Shown: positions 14,001-25,865, counted from the stretch's first letter. The stretch: DNA of 64,000 nt from Phoenix dactylifera (GCF_009389715.1 NC_052405.1:10494694-10558693); one strand, 5' to 3'. Made by a program: numbers and translations. The notes: generated by a model not told the origin, from the letters alone.

Positions 14001-17000
14001 TTGTACTCATTTTTTGGTTTGATATTCTGATTGGTTCCTGGGACTTCTTAAGTTGTAATATGCCTTATTATTGCCATGTTCAAGTTGTAGAGTGATTAGT
14101 TAAATTATCATGTGACATTTTAAAACATCATGTTATTTTCATAAATGATCATGTGTGGTTAAATGTGATGCAACATGCCGTAAGTTTGCATAAGCTGAGG
14201 ATCCACAATTTGCGTAGAAATTATTTGTACTATTTGTATTTTGTGTCTTCATCTCGCTAGGAGTGTCCTAGTGTTTAAAGCTGCTTCAATAGTCTTTGTG
14301 GACACAGTTCTCTAGGGGTGATATTTAGGCATTAGCTTTTGGAAGTTTCTCTTAAAAGCAATCCTCTTTCTTCATTTTTATGGTGCGACTGTCATAGGAG
14401 GTGTTCAGGTCTTGACCTTTATACTAGGCAATAATCTTGGGGTTTCCAATGACAGAAGCTCCCTTGGATTATCCTTAGCATCTCTCACTATTATTTACTT
14501 TTGCACTTCATTTCATCCTCTGTAGGTTTATCCTCATCCAGACTTGTCAAAATAAATTTATTTATCTTAGCATGAAATCTGAAGCCTTTGTTCTATCTTT
14601 TGTCTAAGCATACTAATTTCTAAACCGTAACCATAACAATCAAGGCTTGTGAAAACTATTTGGAGTCAAGCTTTATGAATCCTCATATGATAACAATACC
14701 TGTTTGCAATAAAAAATGATGTTATTGCAGGTTTCCATATTTTCTTTCTTACAATTTCCATTTTTGTTACACTATCCCTTCTTCTCTTCCTATATCCTTC
14801 AGCAAAGATCAAAGTACTATGCATTGCTGGAGTCTTGGAGATCTTCATTCTGTGGCTCCACACCATTTCTATCAATTTGTCATCACTTTGTCCTTGATTT
14901 GTGCAAACCTTACAGCTCCTCCCTTTATTCTTCCTAGTTTTTCCACATTCCATCTCAACATTTAGTTTTTGCTGCATTTAAACTTTTTTCTTGGACCCTC
15001 TTTATTCCCCAATACTATTAGCCATACAATTTTTTAGGTTTTATTTGTCGCTCTTTATTTTCTTTATAAGTTGTCAAGTTATAAGTTAGTCACATAATAC
15101 CTCATAAGTACCTCATAATACCTCATAAGTACCCCTCCATTTCATCCAACCAGCTTGGTTTCTATCATGATTTGAGAAAACATATCCCAATTTATGAATT
15201 CAAACCTGTGTGGTCTACCTGGTCTGTTAATCTTGGCTGGCTATTTTAACTGAAGTAGAATTCCACGTACACTATTTTTAATCGGCTGATTTTAAGCCCT
15301 TGTCCTTCATGATTTTGTTCTGCTGATCCAATTTAGCATTTAACACTGTTCTATTTTCATCAATCAAGACTATATTACATACAAACAACATATACTATGA
15401 TAATAGGGTAAAGTTCATCTACAATTAGCACCCTACAATATAAAACCATAGGACAAAATCCCATATTTCTCCATCTTCATAGATGTAGTCCTCTTTCGAG
15501 CTGATTTCAAGTTTGCTGATATGCTATTTCATCATCATTTTAAGCCTCAAATTACATGCTAATATCAGGACCCTAATTATGTCGATTGTCACCAATTAAG
15601 ATACTTGAAGAGTCTAATCTTAGGGTAATATGAGTTCATTGTTAGTGGAAGAGGAGAGAGGGAGGGGGGCTGTGAATGGAGGGTGTTTTGGGTTTACTAC
15701 ATGTATGGAAGATATACTTTGGTCCGGAAATTCAAAAAAAAAATGCAACATTTTTTTGGCAGAAATATTGCTTGGTGATTTTTGATAGGTGACTAGCTGA
15801 AGGAGGCAGCATTGGATTGGAGCCAAGTTAGCGTTGCCGAGTGTGATATGGTTATGAGAACACTTTTGAGTAAAATGGTTTCCTTTTCTTGAATGTCTGT
15901 TCTTTTGATACTTCTGCTGCTGATCATGATTACACTTTCAGACTTCTTGTAGTGAAGAGAGGGGAAAAAGGTGTGGTCTTTGAAGGTACAGTGGAGGCTG
16001 CTGGATTTGGAAGTCTGATCATTCACAAATCAAATTGGGGTTCTAGAATTTAATCTGTTGACATATTTGAGACGTGAATCTGGCAAACTAACTGAACTCA
16101 TGACTAAGTCTATCCGAATATCCTTGGAAAGCTGAAAGAAGAATTTTGGCTCTAATTGAAACACATTGGTTTATGTTTTTTTAATATTGGTGGTGACTCT
16201 ATGAAACATATTTGCATGGAGAACTGCTGAAGAGAGGTTTTAATCACATGTGGACAACGAGGAGAAACAATTGATAATCTCACTTGTTTCTGCATGGATC
16301 TCTACATTCTGAAACCAATTACGTCCAAGATTTTGAGATTCCTGTCGGAAAGAGAGGGAGAGTTGTGGGACTTATTGTTCATGCAATTAAAAGGAAAGAT
16401 GATGATACAGCTCTGTTGCTGGGAGGGAAGCAACTAAATGCTTGAACTTAGGTCATGGTATTGAACAGTGTTCATAAATAAAATACCGCCTGCTTTGCCT
16501 ACAACATTGAAATTACCAACTTATGTTGATGGCGTATCATGTCTGGACATGTGGCCAAAATATGATGCTTATTCTCTGCTTTTGAACTTCATCATTTGTG
16601 AATTCTTATGCAGATTGCTCAAAGGAACAGCTTGGATGTGGATGTTGATCTTGCTCTTGGCTTTGCATCCCACTACTGTAAGATTGGAACCATGGAATGC
16701 TTGGTTGAAGAGGGGAATGCTGCAGCCTTCCTGGGCCCGCTGATGCGAGCTGCTGAGCGGGGGTGTATGCAAGTTGTCCAGTGGTTTGTCAACCGGGGAT
16801 GCAGGGACATGGAGCTGTGTCTCGCGCTCACTGCAGCCACCTCCAGCAGCCAGGTGGGCATTGCTGGGTATCTCCTCCCCCATGTCCCCCAACATGTCCT
16901 TGCAGCCCTCAGCATCGAGATCCTCAAGGCTGCTGGCGAGAGGAGCAGCGGGTCCCTCGATGGTGTCGCTTTTCTTCTTCGTTCCGACTTCTTAAGTGAC

Positions 17001-17435
17001 CCTGCTGCTACATATTCTGTTGCTGACAGCATTTCCAGGTCCGATGATGAGGCAGTGGCCCCAGAGCTGAAGGCTTTTCTCAGGGAACACTGGTCAGAGG
17101 CTGCATTCTCTGAAGGGATGAGCTCTGGGCAGGAGCACTACGTGAATTTTATGAGGATTCTGAGGAGGGGTTGTTCACCCATTTGCCTGAGGGACCTGCC
17201 GTCACCCCTAGCGACGGCCATCGCCTACTTGCCACTGTACAGGGAGTGTGTGCAAGCAGGCGGGCAGCTACTGCCGCAGAGGCTGAGAGGGCAGCTTGTT
17301 GAGGCTGCAAGTAGGCTCGGCAACCGGCCGGTGGATAGAGGGAGCCAGGGTAAAGAGCTCCTGGCAGTTTTGGAGCATCACCTGCCTCGCTTCTTGATCC
17401 AATCTCCAAGCACTCTATCCATGCCCCTACGGTGA
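5047..17435 (+). CDS. SKIP35: Ankyrin repeat protein SKIP35
   Basis: Coding exons 5047-5705, 5937-6369 and 16614-17435 join in phase to 637 residues; the Arabidopsis family member is about 600. Residues 1-118 are polar and probably disordered, ending in a basic stretch (RRKDKDKNKQERKLSRQDR). From about 119 the conserved helical part begins (ELGRLFQAAVSSHDWELAES), followed by ankyrin-like helix pairs such as NQCFLEASRFGSTELVRILL and PLMRAAERGCMQVVQWFV. SKIP35 was named as a SKP1/ASK-interacting partner, so a role as an SCF ubiquitin-ligase component is known for the family; I see no F-box here. The start has a good context (AGAAATGG) after a long leader whose AG at 5035-5036 could be the acceptor of a 5' UTR intron. 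Intron 2 is 10.2 kb and full of repeats. The stop codon lies inside CGGTGAGTCC, which also resembles a splice donor. Confidence 0.92.
9294..9440. repeat. Tandem duplication, unit about 72 bp
   Basis: Two adjacent copies (9294-9365 and 9366-9440) share CCTCAATCAAGAAGGGCC and the end AGAATTAATA, with scattered differences. It is non-coding intronic DNA. Confidence 0.8.
9530..9880. mobile_element. Older relative of the GGTAC-rich fold-back element
   Basis: The segment repeats CGGTAC and GGTATGG motifs in both orientations. Its right end, read on the minus strand, is CAAGGTCTGCTGTACCGACC, close to the ends of the element at 11253-11625. The left end is not clearly preserved and I see no target duplication, so the bounds are approximate. 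Many CpG positions in the younger element appear here as TpG or CpA, as expected from decay of methylated cytosines. Confidence 0.5.
11253..11625. mobile_element. GGTACC-rich fold-back element with target duplication
   Basis: A sharply bounded 373-bp block, much GC-richer than its AT-rich surroundings, made largely of interleaved CCGGTACCGG-like motifs in both orientations. Its ends are short inverted repeats (CAAGG...CCTTG, extending imperfectly as CAAGGAATGCCGTACCGG against CAAGGTCCGCCGTGCCGG). ATCCAGAG flanks it on both sides (11245-11252 and 11626-11633), giving an 8-bp target duplication typical of hAT elements. The left flank also has CCTTG before the repeat, so the direct repeat can be read as 13 bp with a slightly shorter element. 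The middle has a run of Ts, 12 Gs, a perfect hairpin (11485-11507, 10-bp arms) and another T run. No transposase is encoded. Confidence 0.8.
12727..12765. repeat. TA microsatellite
   Basis: An interrupted (TA)n run inside SKIP35 intron 2, followed about 100 bp later by a short (GA)n run. Confidence 0.9.
14626..14980 (-). mobile_element. RTE-like LINE 3' tail, antisense
   Basis: Plus-strand ACCATAACAATCAAGGCTTG, then CTATTTGGAGTCAAGCTTTATGAATCC, is the reverse of the conserved plant RTE-clade 3' tail that reads roughly GGATTCAT-GTAGCC-GACTCCAAATAGTT-GGG-AAGGC-TTTG. A related tail lies at 36389-36442. The 103-codon minus-strand frame over 14666-14977 is where the element body would be, but I cannot match it to a LINE protein. 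The family call rests on recall of the tail only. Confidence 0.4.
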
Positions 17436-18190
17436 GTCCCAGCATAACATAACATGGATTCGAAGGATGCATATATTTTGTGTTAATCCTTTGATCTATG
17501 AATACTCTATACAGTATTCCCTGTGCATTTGTATTAAAGAGTAGCAGGGATGGCTACTGGAGGAGGGTGTCTTTGAATGGTTTAGCCATGTGGTTGGGAA
17601 AATGGTTGTGAGATTATAGTTTCGAGCACTGTTGTATTTCCTCATTACCTGATATATATGGTGGCATCATCCCTCTTTCTTGATGTACTGAGATTCTGAG
17701 AATGTGCAGCTCCTTGTCTGAATTTACTCTCAAGCTACTGCCGAATATGGTGTCTAAAATCACATGCTGTTAAATCTCAGTTGCAACTTGGATTAGGGTT
17801 CCAAGGCGAGCTCGCCTGGACCGGCGAACGTCGCCGGGATTCCGCATGCAAGGCTGATGGTGATGCGGTTCTTCTTTTGCAGAAGTCGATTGCCACCATA
17901 AAAAGCTCATGCGGCATGCCTTGAGAGATGGCCTGGAAGCTTGATTCTTGTTCCTGAGCAGGCCTTCTGCCGGCTATTTCATTTGAAAATGAAGTGTCAC
18001 CGACTTTGATACACTTGTTATTCATAACAATCAGGGCAATTGCATGCTGTTCTAGTCATACGACCCATTACCCTTTTGATATATGTCTCGTATCTAGCAC
18101 ACCACTGTAGGCTTAAAATGGTTTGAACTGTACAAAAGTAGGTAATTAGGTAATATGGAATAGTTTTATGCGAGGAGGATTCTCGGTGCC
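17436..18190. other. SKIP35 3' flank
   Basis: Probably the 3' untranslated region, then spacer. GC-rich DNA around 17800-17850 opens an 82-codon frame on the minus strand without recognisable content. Confidence 0.45.
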
Positions 18191-18194
18191 GAGC

Positions 18195-18514
18195 GGGTGT
18201 TCTTCGAGGGAGAATTCTTCTGTGATGATTGACTAGATACGTGGTCTGGATAGGTTTGGAGATGGTCACCCTCTCATCAGAGCGTCTCGCAGAATGGTTC
18301 GAGAGATGAGTGATCTTCAGGTAGCACATATTTTTCGGGAGGCGAATCGAGCAGCAGACTAGGTTGCTTCCTTCATCGCTTGACATTTTGGGGAGGTCCC
18401 CTGGACTTCCATAAGCGATATTTTCTATCTCCTGTGCTCTTTATTTTTTGTTGATCTGACAGGCTGTACTTACGTTAGAGATATATAAATTACCGTTTTT
18501 CACCAAAAAAAAAT
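18195..18514 (+). mobile_element. LINE 3' end fragment (RNase H tail), copy 2
   Basis: In one plus-strand frame, with two stops, the segment reads GDGHPLIRASRRMVREM, then VAHIFREANRAAD and VASFIA, the C-terminal part of the RNase H domain found in plant LINEs (H-x-x-REAN-x-AAD motif). About 100 bp of 3' sequence and an A run at 18505 follow, with a further A/T-rich block after it. The 5' part of the element is missing. It is the same family as the copies near 23.3, 25.9 and 28.8 kb. Confidence 0.75.
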
Positions 18515-20900
18515 AGTTTTTTTTCAAAAAAAATAGTTTTTTTTCTGAAAAAAATAAAAATATTGCTTTTGTATCTGTCACCTGCCGTTAGTTTTAAAAT
18601 GCTGGTAGCCCATGGTTTAAACTGCCATCCTTCATTATAATTTTATAAAGTTGCTTTTGAGTGTATATCCTCTAAATATATATAATTCTTATAAAAAATT
18701 TAAGAATATTTTAGTTATTTTAATTTTAATCTGTTCATTTTTTTAATAACTTTCAATCATATAGGTATATATGAAAAAAAATAAAAAAATAACTACAAAA
18801 TAAATATTTTATAAAGATATACACATAAATAATAATTTTATCAAGATAATCATGCAATTTCGAATGTATAAGAAGGTGTATATGTAAATTTTTTTTTTTA
18901 CAACTATACAAGACGCTGTCATTCAGATAAATAAATAAAAAAGAAATTCTCGAACCTAGCGAGTCGACTTCTTTCCTTCCCATAGATAGCAATTTTTCAC
19001 TGCCGCGAAGATCTCTCGGTCTCTCTCGGTGGCTTCGAGTGGATCCAGTGCTGACAAAACGTCAATTACCCTGCAATGATAACTTGCCGACACTAAGACC
19101 GGATGAAGGATGGAGACTTCATCATCTCGAAGAGGTAGTGGTCGACGACGAGAAGAACAAACAGTGCAAGGTTGAAGGAAGTGGAGGCCATGGTGATCAC
19201 TTGGTCAATGGCATTGATCCCAACCACGGTAGTCTCTTCTTCATCAGAATGTGGTGGTGATGGTGGTGGTGGTGGTGGCGGCGGCGGCGGCGGCGGGCAA
19301 CAAACTCAAATGTCACGACTGATTTGGTCTACGACTCATCAGCAGTATTCGTAATCCTTCAGCAGATCTTGTTGCTATAGACTTTTGGCTGGTAGCTACG
19401 TAGGGTCTCCGCCACCTTTTAAGCATGTTTAAAAGGTTGGAGCATTGATATAAACCCTTTCATTAGTAGGAGAGAGAAATCAAACAGTAGGAACATTTAT
19501 ATAGATGACCAGATTCATAGATAGTAGACAAACATATCCTTGTCTCAAGAAACCATCACCGGCACGGGCTTCAAGTAATAATGATCGATAAAGGATAAGG
19601 TATCTCCATCAAAAACCCAGCTGGGGCCCTGGCACTGGCTTTGCCAACTGCAAGCATTTGATTTTGTTTCTCCATCAACATAACTAGAAAATACCTTGTA
19701 ATTCTTCATCCTGTGTCATTCTGAGCCTCAGAATTTTAACGTTTTGAGTCAGAACTGCCGAGCCCAATGACGAGCAAACCAGCCCTCACAATTCCAGTAC
19801 AAGTCATTAAAAAGTAGCAGCAGCAGCAATGGAGGAATTAAGAGTTTGGAATTACTCTTGGACAGCTGAGTTGGTCTGCAATGAGATGCAAAATAACCCT
19901 AGGCTAGAGGAAATAGCCATAGCCACCAAATGATAAATAGTTCTGTAAAATTTCTCAGACAACCATCGAGAATCTCTTGGAGAAGAGACTTCTTTTTTTT
20001 GAAAGTAACTTAGAATTTGCAAGTAGTAGATAAGGCAAACGTAAGCTTTAGAAGGGAAGGAAATGCTTGCCATGCCCATTATTTACCTTATTTTCACACT
20101 ATGAATCCTCCTTTGCCATTAGAGTGAAAACCAGAGACAACCTTTGATGGTTTTTCATCGCAAACATGGGGATTAGCGTTGCTTCAAAGTAGAAACATGG
20201 CATGATCGATGTATCTATAAATAGCCTATAGGAGAAAAGGTGCAGACTTGTAGGCAAGAATTTAAATCCTGCAAGACGGGTGCTATCCGTTTACGCACCG
20301 AATAGGACACCCTGCATCCCACCTCAATTTAAAATACTAAAATTTTTCTATAAAACCGCCAACCTTATTAGCAGTAACTTCAAGTCTGGACCATCTTTCG
20401 TTTCTATCGATCTTATTCATTCGGAGAGAGAGAAAAATAAAAATAGAAATATATGAGTGTCATAGCTCAGTAGGTACACCTTTCACTATTTTACAGGATC
20501 AGGCATAAGTTTTTCCATATCAATGCATCTTTTAAGAAAAATAAAATATATTCTAAAATAAGCAATTTATAGTATAGTATATTAAAAATATAGCTAATCA
20601 TGCATGAACAAATCATCCATCTTTCATAAATATAGTTCCAAGTTTATGTTGTAAATAAATTCGTAAAATATTCTTCACATCATTTAATCTTATCATGGAT
20701 CAAAATATTACTTACAGATATTTATGTCATTGTCACTAGAACTCATGACAGAGCCATCTTTGTAATCAACAAGATATTATAGTTCGTATTTATTACTAAC
20801 TTTAACCTGTTGGTAGAGGGTCGTTTTCATTGGATGCTAGCTCTAGGGTGTCAATTGGCTCCATTTCTAGAGACAATCATAGTAATCTGAGAGCTTTTAA
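18515..20900. other. Gene-free spacer with GGT/GGC microsatellite
   Basis: Mostly AT-rich, with no supported exon. A trinucleotide run at 19253-19297 gives a glycine stretch in one frame (73 and 60 codons), but the frame starts and ends in unrelated DNA. The segment near 20260-20330 (GACGGGTGCTATCCGTTTACG) has the look of a dispersed repeat, yet I cannot name a family. Confidence 0.5.
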
Positions 20901-22610
20901 AAAATTTATATCTTTTTCTTAGAATATATATATAAAATAGATGAAAAATACTAAATGGCATGATCAGATTTATATTTCATAACAAAACTATTTTCATCAA
21001 AATATTCATGAAACTATTTTTCATAATAAAACACAATTTTCATAACACATATGCTTTTAAAAAAAGTATGATTTTTTCATATGCAAATTTTATGCATGGA
21101 AAATATGATCATTTGATAAATAATAAGAAGTGTAAGATCTACTTACCTATTTTGTCTTAAACTGTCAAATTTTGCTAGGCGACTCCGCTAGACTTGTTTA
21201 AAATATTAATGTTAAAATTAATTTCTAATTGATGACTTTAATAAAATAATACGAGAAAACTTGACCAGGCATGTGGTAGTGTCGGGTAGGTTCTGTCCAG
21301 ACAATTTGCTCAATAAATTTAACTCAATCAGGCCAAGACCAATTAACAAGATTCATCAATAGGGGTTTCAGGAATATTCAACAAGGCTGGGATAATCGAT
21401 ATAGTAGGCGGCTCAGGCACCAGGGCAGTCTGGAGCCTTTTTTTAGGAATCAACTCGAGTTCATAGATCAAGTTAATGAAACTCGGTTCATGGATCCAAA
21501 GGTCTTCTTAGAGAGAGAAATAGGAAGATAAGAGAGAAGGAAGAGAGAGAAAATAAGAGAGAAACAAGAGTGATGGCTCTTTCTATCTCCTCTTCTTCTC
21601 TTCTCTTCTTTCTTTCTTCTTCTTTCTTGGCAAAACAGAGAGAGAAAGAGGCGGTTGGTGGCTGTAATCATGGTGGTTCACCAAGGTAGCAGCCAGAGTT
21701 GAAGACATCAGACATGAGGCGAAGGGCAGTCGGCGGCGGCGATCGGCCATCCAAAAATCAAACTAAAGGCTGAGAAAAAGAATTTCTTAGCTCGGTGTAA
21801 TTGGATGCCAGCCTGCTCACTGACGGCTAGGGGTCCGACTTCGGCCAGGGCCTAATATAGGGAAGCGGCAAATGGCTTCGGCGTTGAACGTCAATGACAA
21901 GCATTGGCCGAAAAAGGGAGAGAAGTGGAGATCAAAGGCGAAACATAGGAGGGGTTTCATAGTGATTTCTGATCGATTCCTTGGTGGAATCTGACCAGCA
22001 ACAGATCAATAGGGAAAGGAGAGGCCAAAGAAGAAGAATTCGAGGTTCTTGCCGGCTCCGATGAGCGCTGCAGCCCCGATTTCTGGCAGGTACGGTGACA
22101 AAAAGCCATGATTTCGAAGGGAGAAAGGAGAGAAAAAGGAGATTGATGATCGTCGGTGGAGGTCCATGGGGGGCTCTAAATAGGTATGGAGGCTAGGGTT
22201 GATTGAGTTTATAGTGGAGGAGTACTCTTTCTCCTCCTCCACCATGATCAACCAAGGCTCTGCCCTGTTTTTGACTAAAACAACTCTTCATGCCACAATT
22301 TAGGTTGGGCCAATAGGCCGGCCTAATGAGGCCGAGCTTCACACTCATAGTGGGAAAATTGTTTCCAAGCATTCCAAGCCCGTAGAACGTAGAAGATGGG
22401 ATTTCCGAGAGGTCTGAGGCTTCGAGCCCGTGAAAAAAAATACAATAGAAGGAGACTACGAACCGAACCTACCTATCTCCCTCCCGGCATGACACTAGCG
22501 TCGACGCTTCAGTAGCAAGATAAAGGTAAGCCCTTCCTCCCAACGACGGTTGAAGCATCGTCTCATATATTATAAAAAAAAAAAAAAAAAAAAAACCCTA
22601 GAGCACATCT
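20901..22610. repeat. Probable degraded repeat, unclassified
   Basis: Composition shifts abruptly. An AT-rich 20.9-21.2 kb part with many ATTTTCATAA words gives way to a GC-richer 21.7-22.5 kb part rich in GGCGG, GAGGCC and AGGAG, ending in an A run of about 20 at 22567. No protein domain is visible. The pattern suggests a non-coding transposable element, but I found no terminal repeats to set its ends or class. Confidence 0.35.
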
Positions 22611-23218
22611 CGAGCGAGGCAGCTGTAGCCTGTATGGGCACATGACCTAGCCAGCATAAAGGTGAAATGATTGGGATAGGAGACAGAAATGAGTTTCCAT
22701 ATACCGTAATCTCACTGGAACGGAGCGGAATGGCTAGGACGCCCGTAGGACCTCAATCCTTACTTCTGGGTGCTATACTTTATATCATATATTACTCCAG
22801 TCTCCAGATGATAGTTAAACAAATGAAAACAGAAAATTGTTTAATACCGACTGAAAACTCTTATTTCTTTTTTATTTGCATTACATATGTATTATATCTT
22901 TATAATTAATTTTTTGTTTTTATAAAGAGCATCCCTTGCTCATGCAACACCAACGAGGTGTTGCTTATTGCTTGGAAGACGCACAAAGTGGGACGTGAAA
23001 TTAGATAATTCTTCTACAGGTTAGATGAGTTCTCGTCATCCAAATCATGCAAAACGCGACAACCTGCAACAGGAAAAATCTTCGCTGCTGACCAAGCGAC
23101 AGTACCTCTCTTGCCCCATCTATCTCAAATATCGAGATCCAATCCTCGCTGCTGACCAAGCGACAGGATCTTTCTCCTGTCTGCGTCCGATCTTTCGCAA
23201 ATCCAGAGCAATCGACCT
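22611..23218. other. Gene-free spacer with a short repeated phrase
   Basis: No gene seen. The phrase TCGCTGCTGACCAAGCGACAG occurs at about 23081 and again at about 23146, in non-coding DNA. It is a local duplication with a diverged remainder. Confidence 0.45.
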
Positions 23219-23425
23219 ACCTTTTTTTTTTTTTTCTTATAATTTTTGCTAAGGCGGATAAATTATACAGTAGAAATGTACCCAATAAAATTAAAAAAAT
23301 AGAATGCCTTAGAGTAAGAACAACTCCTCATCACCGGCTCATAAAATGCTATTGAAGTGGCTGGCTACATAAGCAATCATCCAATCCGCAGCCCTATTAG
23401 CTTCATAAAATACATACTTGGCCTA
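23219..23425 (-). mobile_element. LINE 3' end fragment (RNase H tail), copy 3
   Basis: The minus strand reads AKYVFYEANRAADWMIAYV then ASHFNSIL and a stop, the final RNase H segment of a plant LINE. About 100 bp of 3' untranslated DNA and a poly-A tail follow, seen as the T run at 23221-23235 on the plus strand. The 5' part is absent. It aligns with copies 1 and 4 both in the protein motif and in the tail sequence before the poly-A. Confidence 0.75.
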
Positions 23426-24000
23426 AAAGACCCCGCCAGTCTCGCAACAAAGGATGAATACACCAAAATGTGGAGCACTTCTTTAGTTCTAAACACTCGC
23501 CAGTTTCAAAACACCAAACTCAAGAGTCCATGGGCTTCCGTATTGCAACTATCCCAGCCATTTGATTCTACAAATTAGGCCACACATGGCTGTTTTTATC
23601 AAGTGCAGTCCATATCGAACAAAGTTTTCAAGACGCTTATGCGATCCAAACAAAAATAGACACCCTCAACCATAAAATAAAATACCTCTCCATATGCTCA
23701 AGATTCTTAGTTGTTGCTTTCTTTGAGAAACCGGCAATACTCGACTCTGGCATGCAAGCATTCAACAATTAGCAAAATATGCAAGTTTTAGCATGGATTC
23801 AGCAGTTTCATCATCACTGTGATTCGAAGGTCAATCGAAATTCAAGTTATTCCGTTCCATGGGCATGTAATCACCTCCATTTTAGCAGGAAAATTTCACC
23901 GAATGCCAGAAAAAATTTAATTTGCAAGTGTCGATCTTATCATTCAAAAGTAAAGTAGGAAAAACACATTCCGCTCGTCTCGATATAAAATGAAGCTTCT
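23426..24000. other. 3' flank of the ARGOS-like gene
   Basis: Non-coding. Its last few hundred bases before 24001 are likely the 3' untranslated region of the minus-strand gene. Confidence 0.45.
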
Positions 24001-25285
24001 TTACAAGTATGAGGAGGCGATATTCCGGATATCAGAGGGCATGAAAGCCAAGACTATTAACACAAGTAGCATGCATACAGGAAGCAGCAGTAACAAGAAA
24101 GGTGGCGGAGGCAATGGAGGCAGAACCAGTGGAAGAATCAGCAATGATGCAGTGAGGCAGACGAGCACCAGAAATGATTCCATGCTGAAATAGTTGGAAG
24201 AGAAGGCTCTGCGGTCGAGCCCATGCTGCTGAGGCCTTTTATTGTTGTTGCTTGATCCACTTGTTGATGTATCTCTCCTTTCACCACCTTCCATCACGCC
24301 AACCCAATAAGCCCTCAAGTTCTGAAATTTTGGCAATCTTGACTCTGTGCTCGGTGTCTCAAAATACATTAAAATCCCCTCGTTCTTGTGGAGCAACCCA
24401 ATGGTTGTTACTTGATAGCTAGAATGATATATAGCCTTCTCTTTCTTCTCCTGAATGATATGATACACCAAAACTACTTAGCAATTTCAAGTTCCTGTTA
24501 TCGACTTCACAAAGCTAAAGATGGACTCTGAGACCAACAATGTGAGTTGTTAAACCGTAAGAGGGTGGGAAACTGCGAGGTAGATAGCTATAGTCTGGTC
24601 TGAAGGGTTGATGTTCCTACAATGGGAGTCAGAGATCTTGATGCAGAAGCTTTCGGAATCAAATAGTTTTAAAGGAACAGTGAATGTTGTTATATATAGC
24701 TCCCCAAAACAGTGACCAGATTCACAAGTTCTGGGAGTATTTTGGCATTCCACTGATGCTAATTTCGTCGAAATCGCGGCCGATCCATAGTTATATCATC
24801 GAGTCATATAAGATCTAACTCAAACTTACCTGTTAAAAATGAAAATTTTGGGATGAGGATCCACATCAATCCAACAGATTTAACATGCAATTTCCTGGCA
24901 AAACAATGAAAAATTCAGGTGCAAAATATGGACAAGAAGAGGAACTAAAAGTAACAACAAAGAAGAGGAAATCATATCCACACAGCATCACACAAAAAAA
25001 AAAAAAAAAAAGATTCCTTATTCTAGATGTTCATTTGATGATCAGAGGGATAGAGAACCCTCACCTAAAACATCCATCAGAGGATCAAAATGTGCTGTAC
25101 CTAAGATTTTTTTTTTATAATTATAAAGAATTTTCCATTTAGGACCTTATTTATTATTGAAACAAACATAGACCTATCACCACCAAATCCACAAGAAAAT
25201 ATCAAAAAAGAGCAGCATGAAAGAAAAAGCAAAAGAATACCTGCCCCATTATACTTGCCACTTCTGGAACTGAACTCTTTGCCAT
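24001..25285 (-). CDS. ARL: ARGOS-like / organ size related (OSR) membrane protein
   Basis: The C-terminal half carries the OSR domain: a hydrophobic segment (ESFLVLVCLTASLLILPLVL), the hallmark turn PPLPPPP, a second hydrophobic segment (FLLLLLPVCMLLVLIVLAFM) and PSDIRNIASSYL at the end. The preceding RRAFSSNYFSMES matches the ARGOS-LIKE pattern. Family members are small endomembrane proteins that promote organ growth and reduce ethylene sensitivity. My preferred model has coding exons 25241-25285 (MAKSSVPEVASIMGQ, then donor GTATTC) and 24001-24321 (acceptor ATTTCAG), 121 residues in phase, with membrane segments near 65-82 and 90-108. The domain is certain; the first exon is inferred. Alternatives are one exon starting at 24294 (MEGGERRDT, 97 residues) or at 24471 (156 residues). 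It converges with SKIP35. Confidence 0.85.
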
Positions 25286-25865
25286 TCCAACCCTCCTAGA
25301 ATGAATCTACCCTCTAAAACCAAGATCAACAACAATACAGAACAATGACAAGAGAGATCACTACATGTATTCTTTCATGCTCTTTTTCTCCCAAGTCCTC
25401 AAGACATACTTGCAAAACAAGAACATACCAAAACAAAGTGCTTGAGGGAGAAGAGAGAGGGTGGTAGCTATCTTGTTTGATGGGAAAGGGCGAACAGAGG
25501 GATGCCTGAAAGGCACAAAGGCAATACCTGTGATGTTGAAATGGGGTGCCTCACATTTTTATGTCTGATGTTTGGTGCTGCGAGTGAATATCTATGGACT
25601 CCACAGAGGCGGTTTTCAGACATTGGGTTGGATACACTGCATTCTCCCATCCTTCCATTCCACCCCCCTCCTCACCCATGCAAGTGGGGAAGGGTGGTGG
25701 GCCACACTTTGTTTATCTTTTCTTTTTCTCAGGGAAACGCAAGGCTGTTTGACGTTTAAGGTTCCCCTCCCCTGGCCACCTTTCCATTTCCCCCTCATCC
25801 CCTCGTCACTCTCTCCCTGGATCCCACCACATTTCATATATGGTCCTATGCAAGATATGTGTTAG
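25286..25865 (-). promoter_or_regulatory. Probable 5' leader and promoter region of the ARGOS-like gene
   Basis: Read on the minus strand, 25440-25470 is a CT-rich tract (CTCTCTCTTCTCCC) of the kind that starts plant leaders, followed downstream by possible leader sequence to 25285. I see no unambiguous TATA box. Open frames here (up to 97 codons) have no recognisable content. Confidence 0.35.

Larger units (their letters stand above)
6370..16613 (+). other. Giant intron 2 of SKIP35
   Basis: The intron runs from GTGATT after CTTCAG to ATGCAG before ATTGCT, and both flanking exons are in phase. Inside are a 72-bp tandem duplication (9294-9440), two GGTAC-rich elements (about 9530-9880 and 11253-11625), TA and GA microsatellites (12727-12765, 12863-12880) and an antisense RTE-like LINE tail near 14.63 kb. 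The segment from about 9090 begins GGTCCTATTTCATTGGGAAC, which looks like one end of a further MITE, but I could not find its partner end. I see no gene nested in the intron. Confidence 0.8.

Noticed and set aside
19039-19354. Gly-rich small protein
   Set aside because: The glycine run is a GGT/GGC microsatellite; no conserved flanks.
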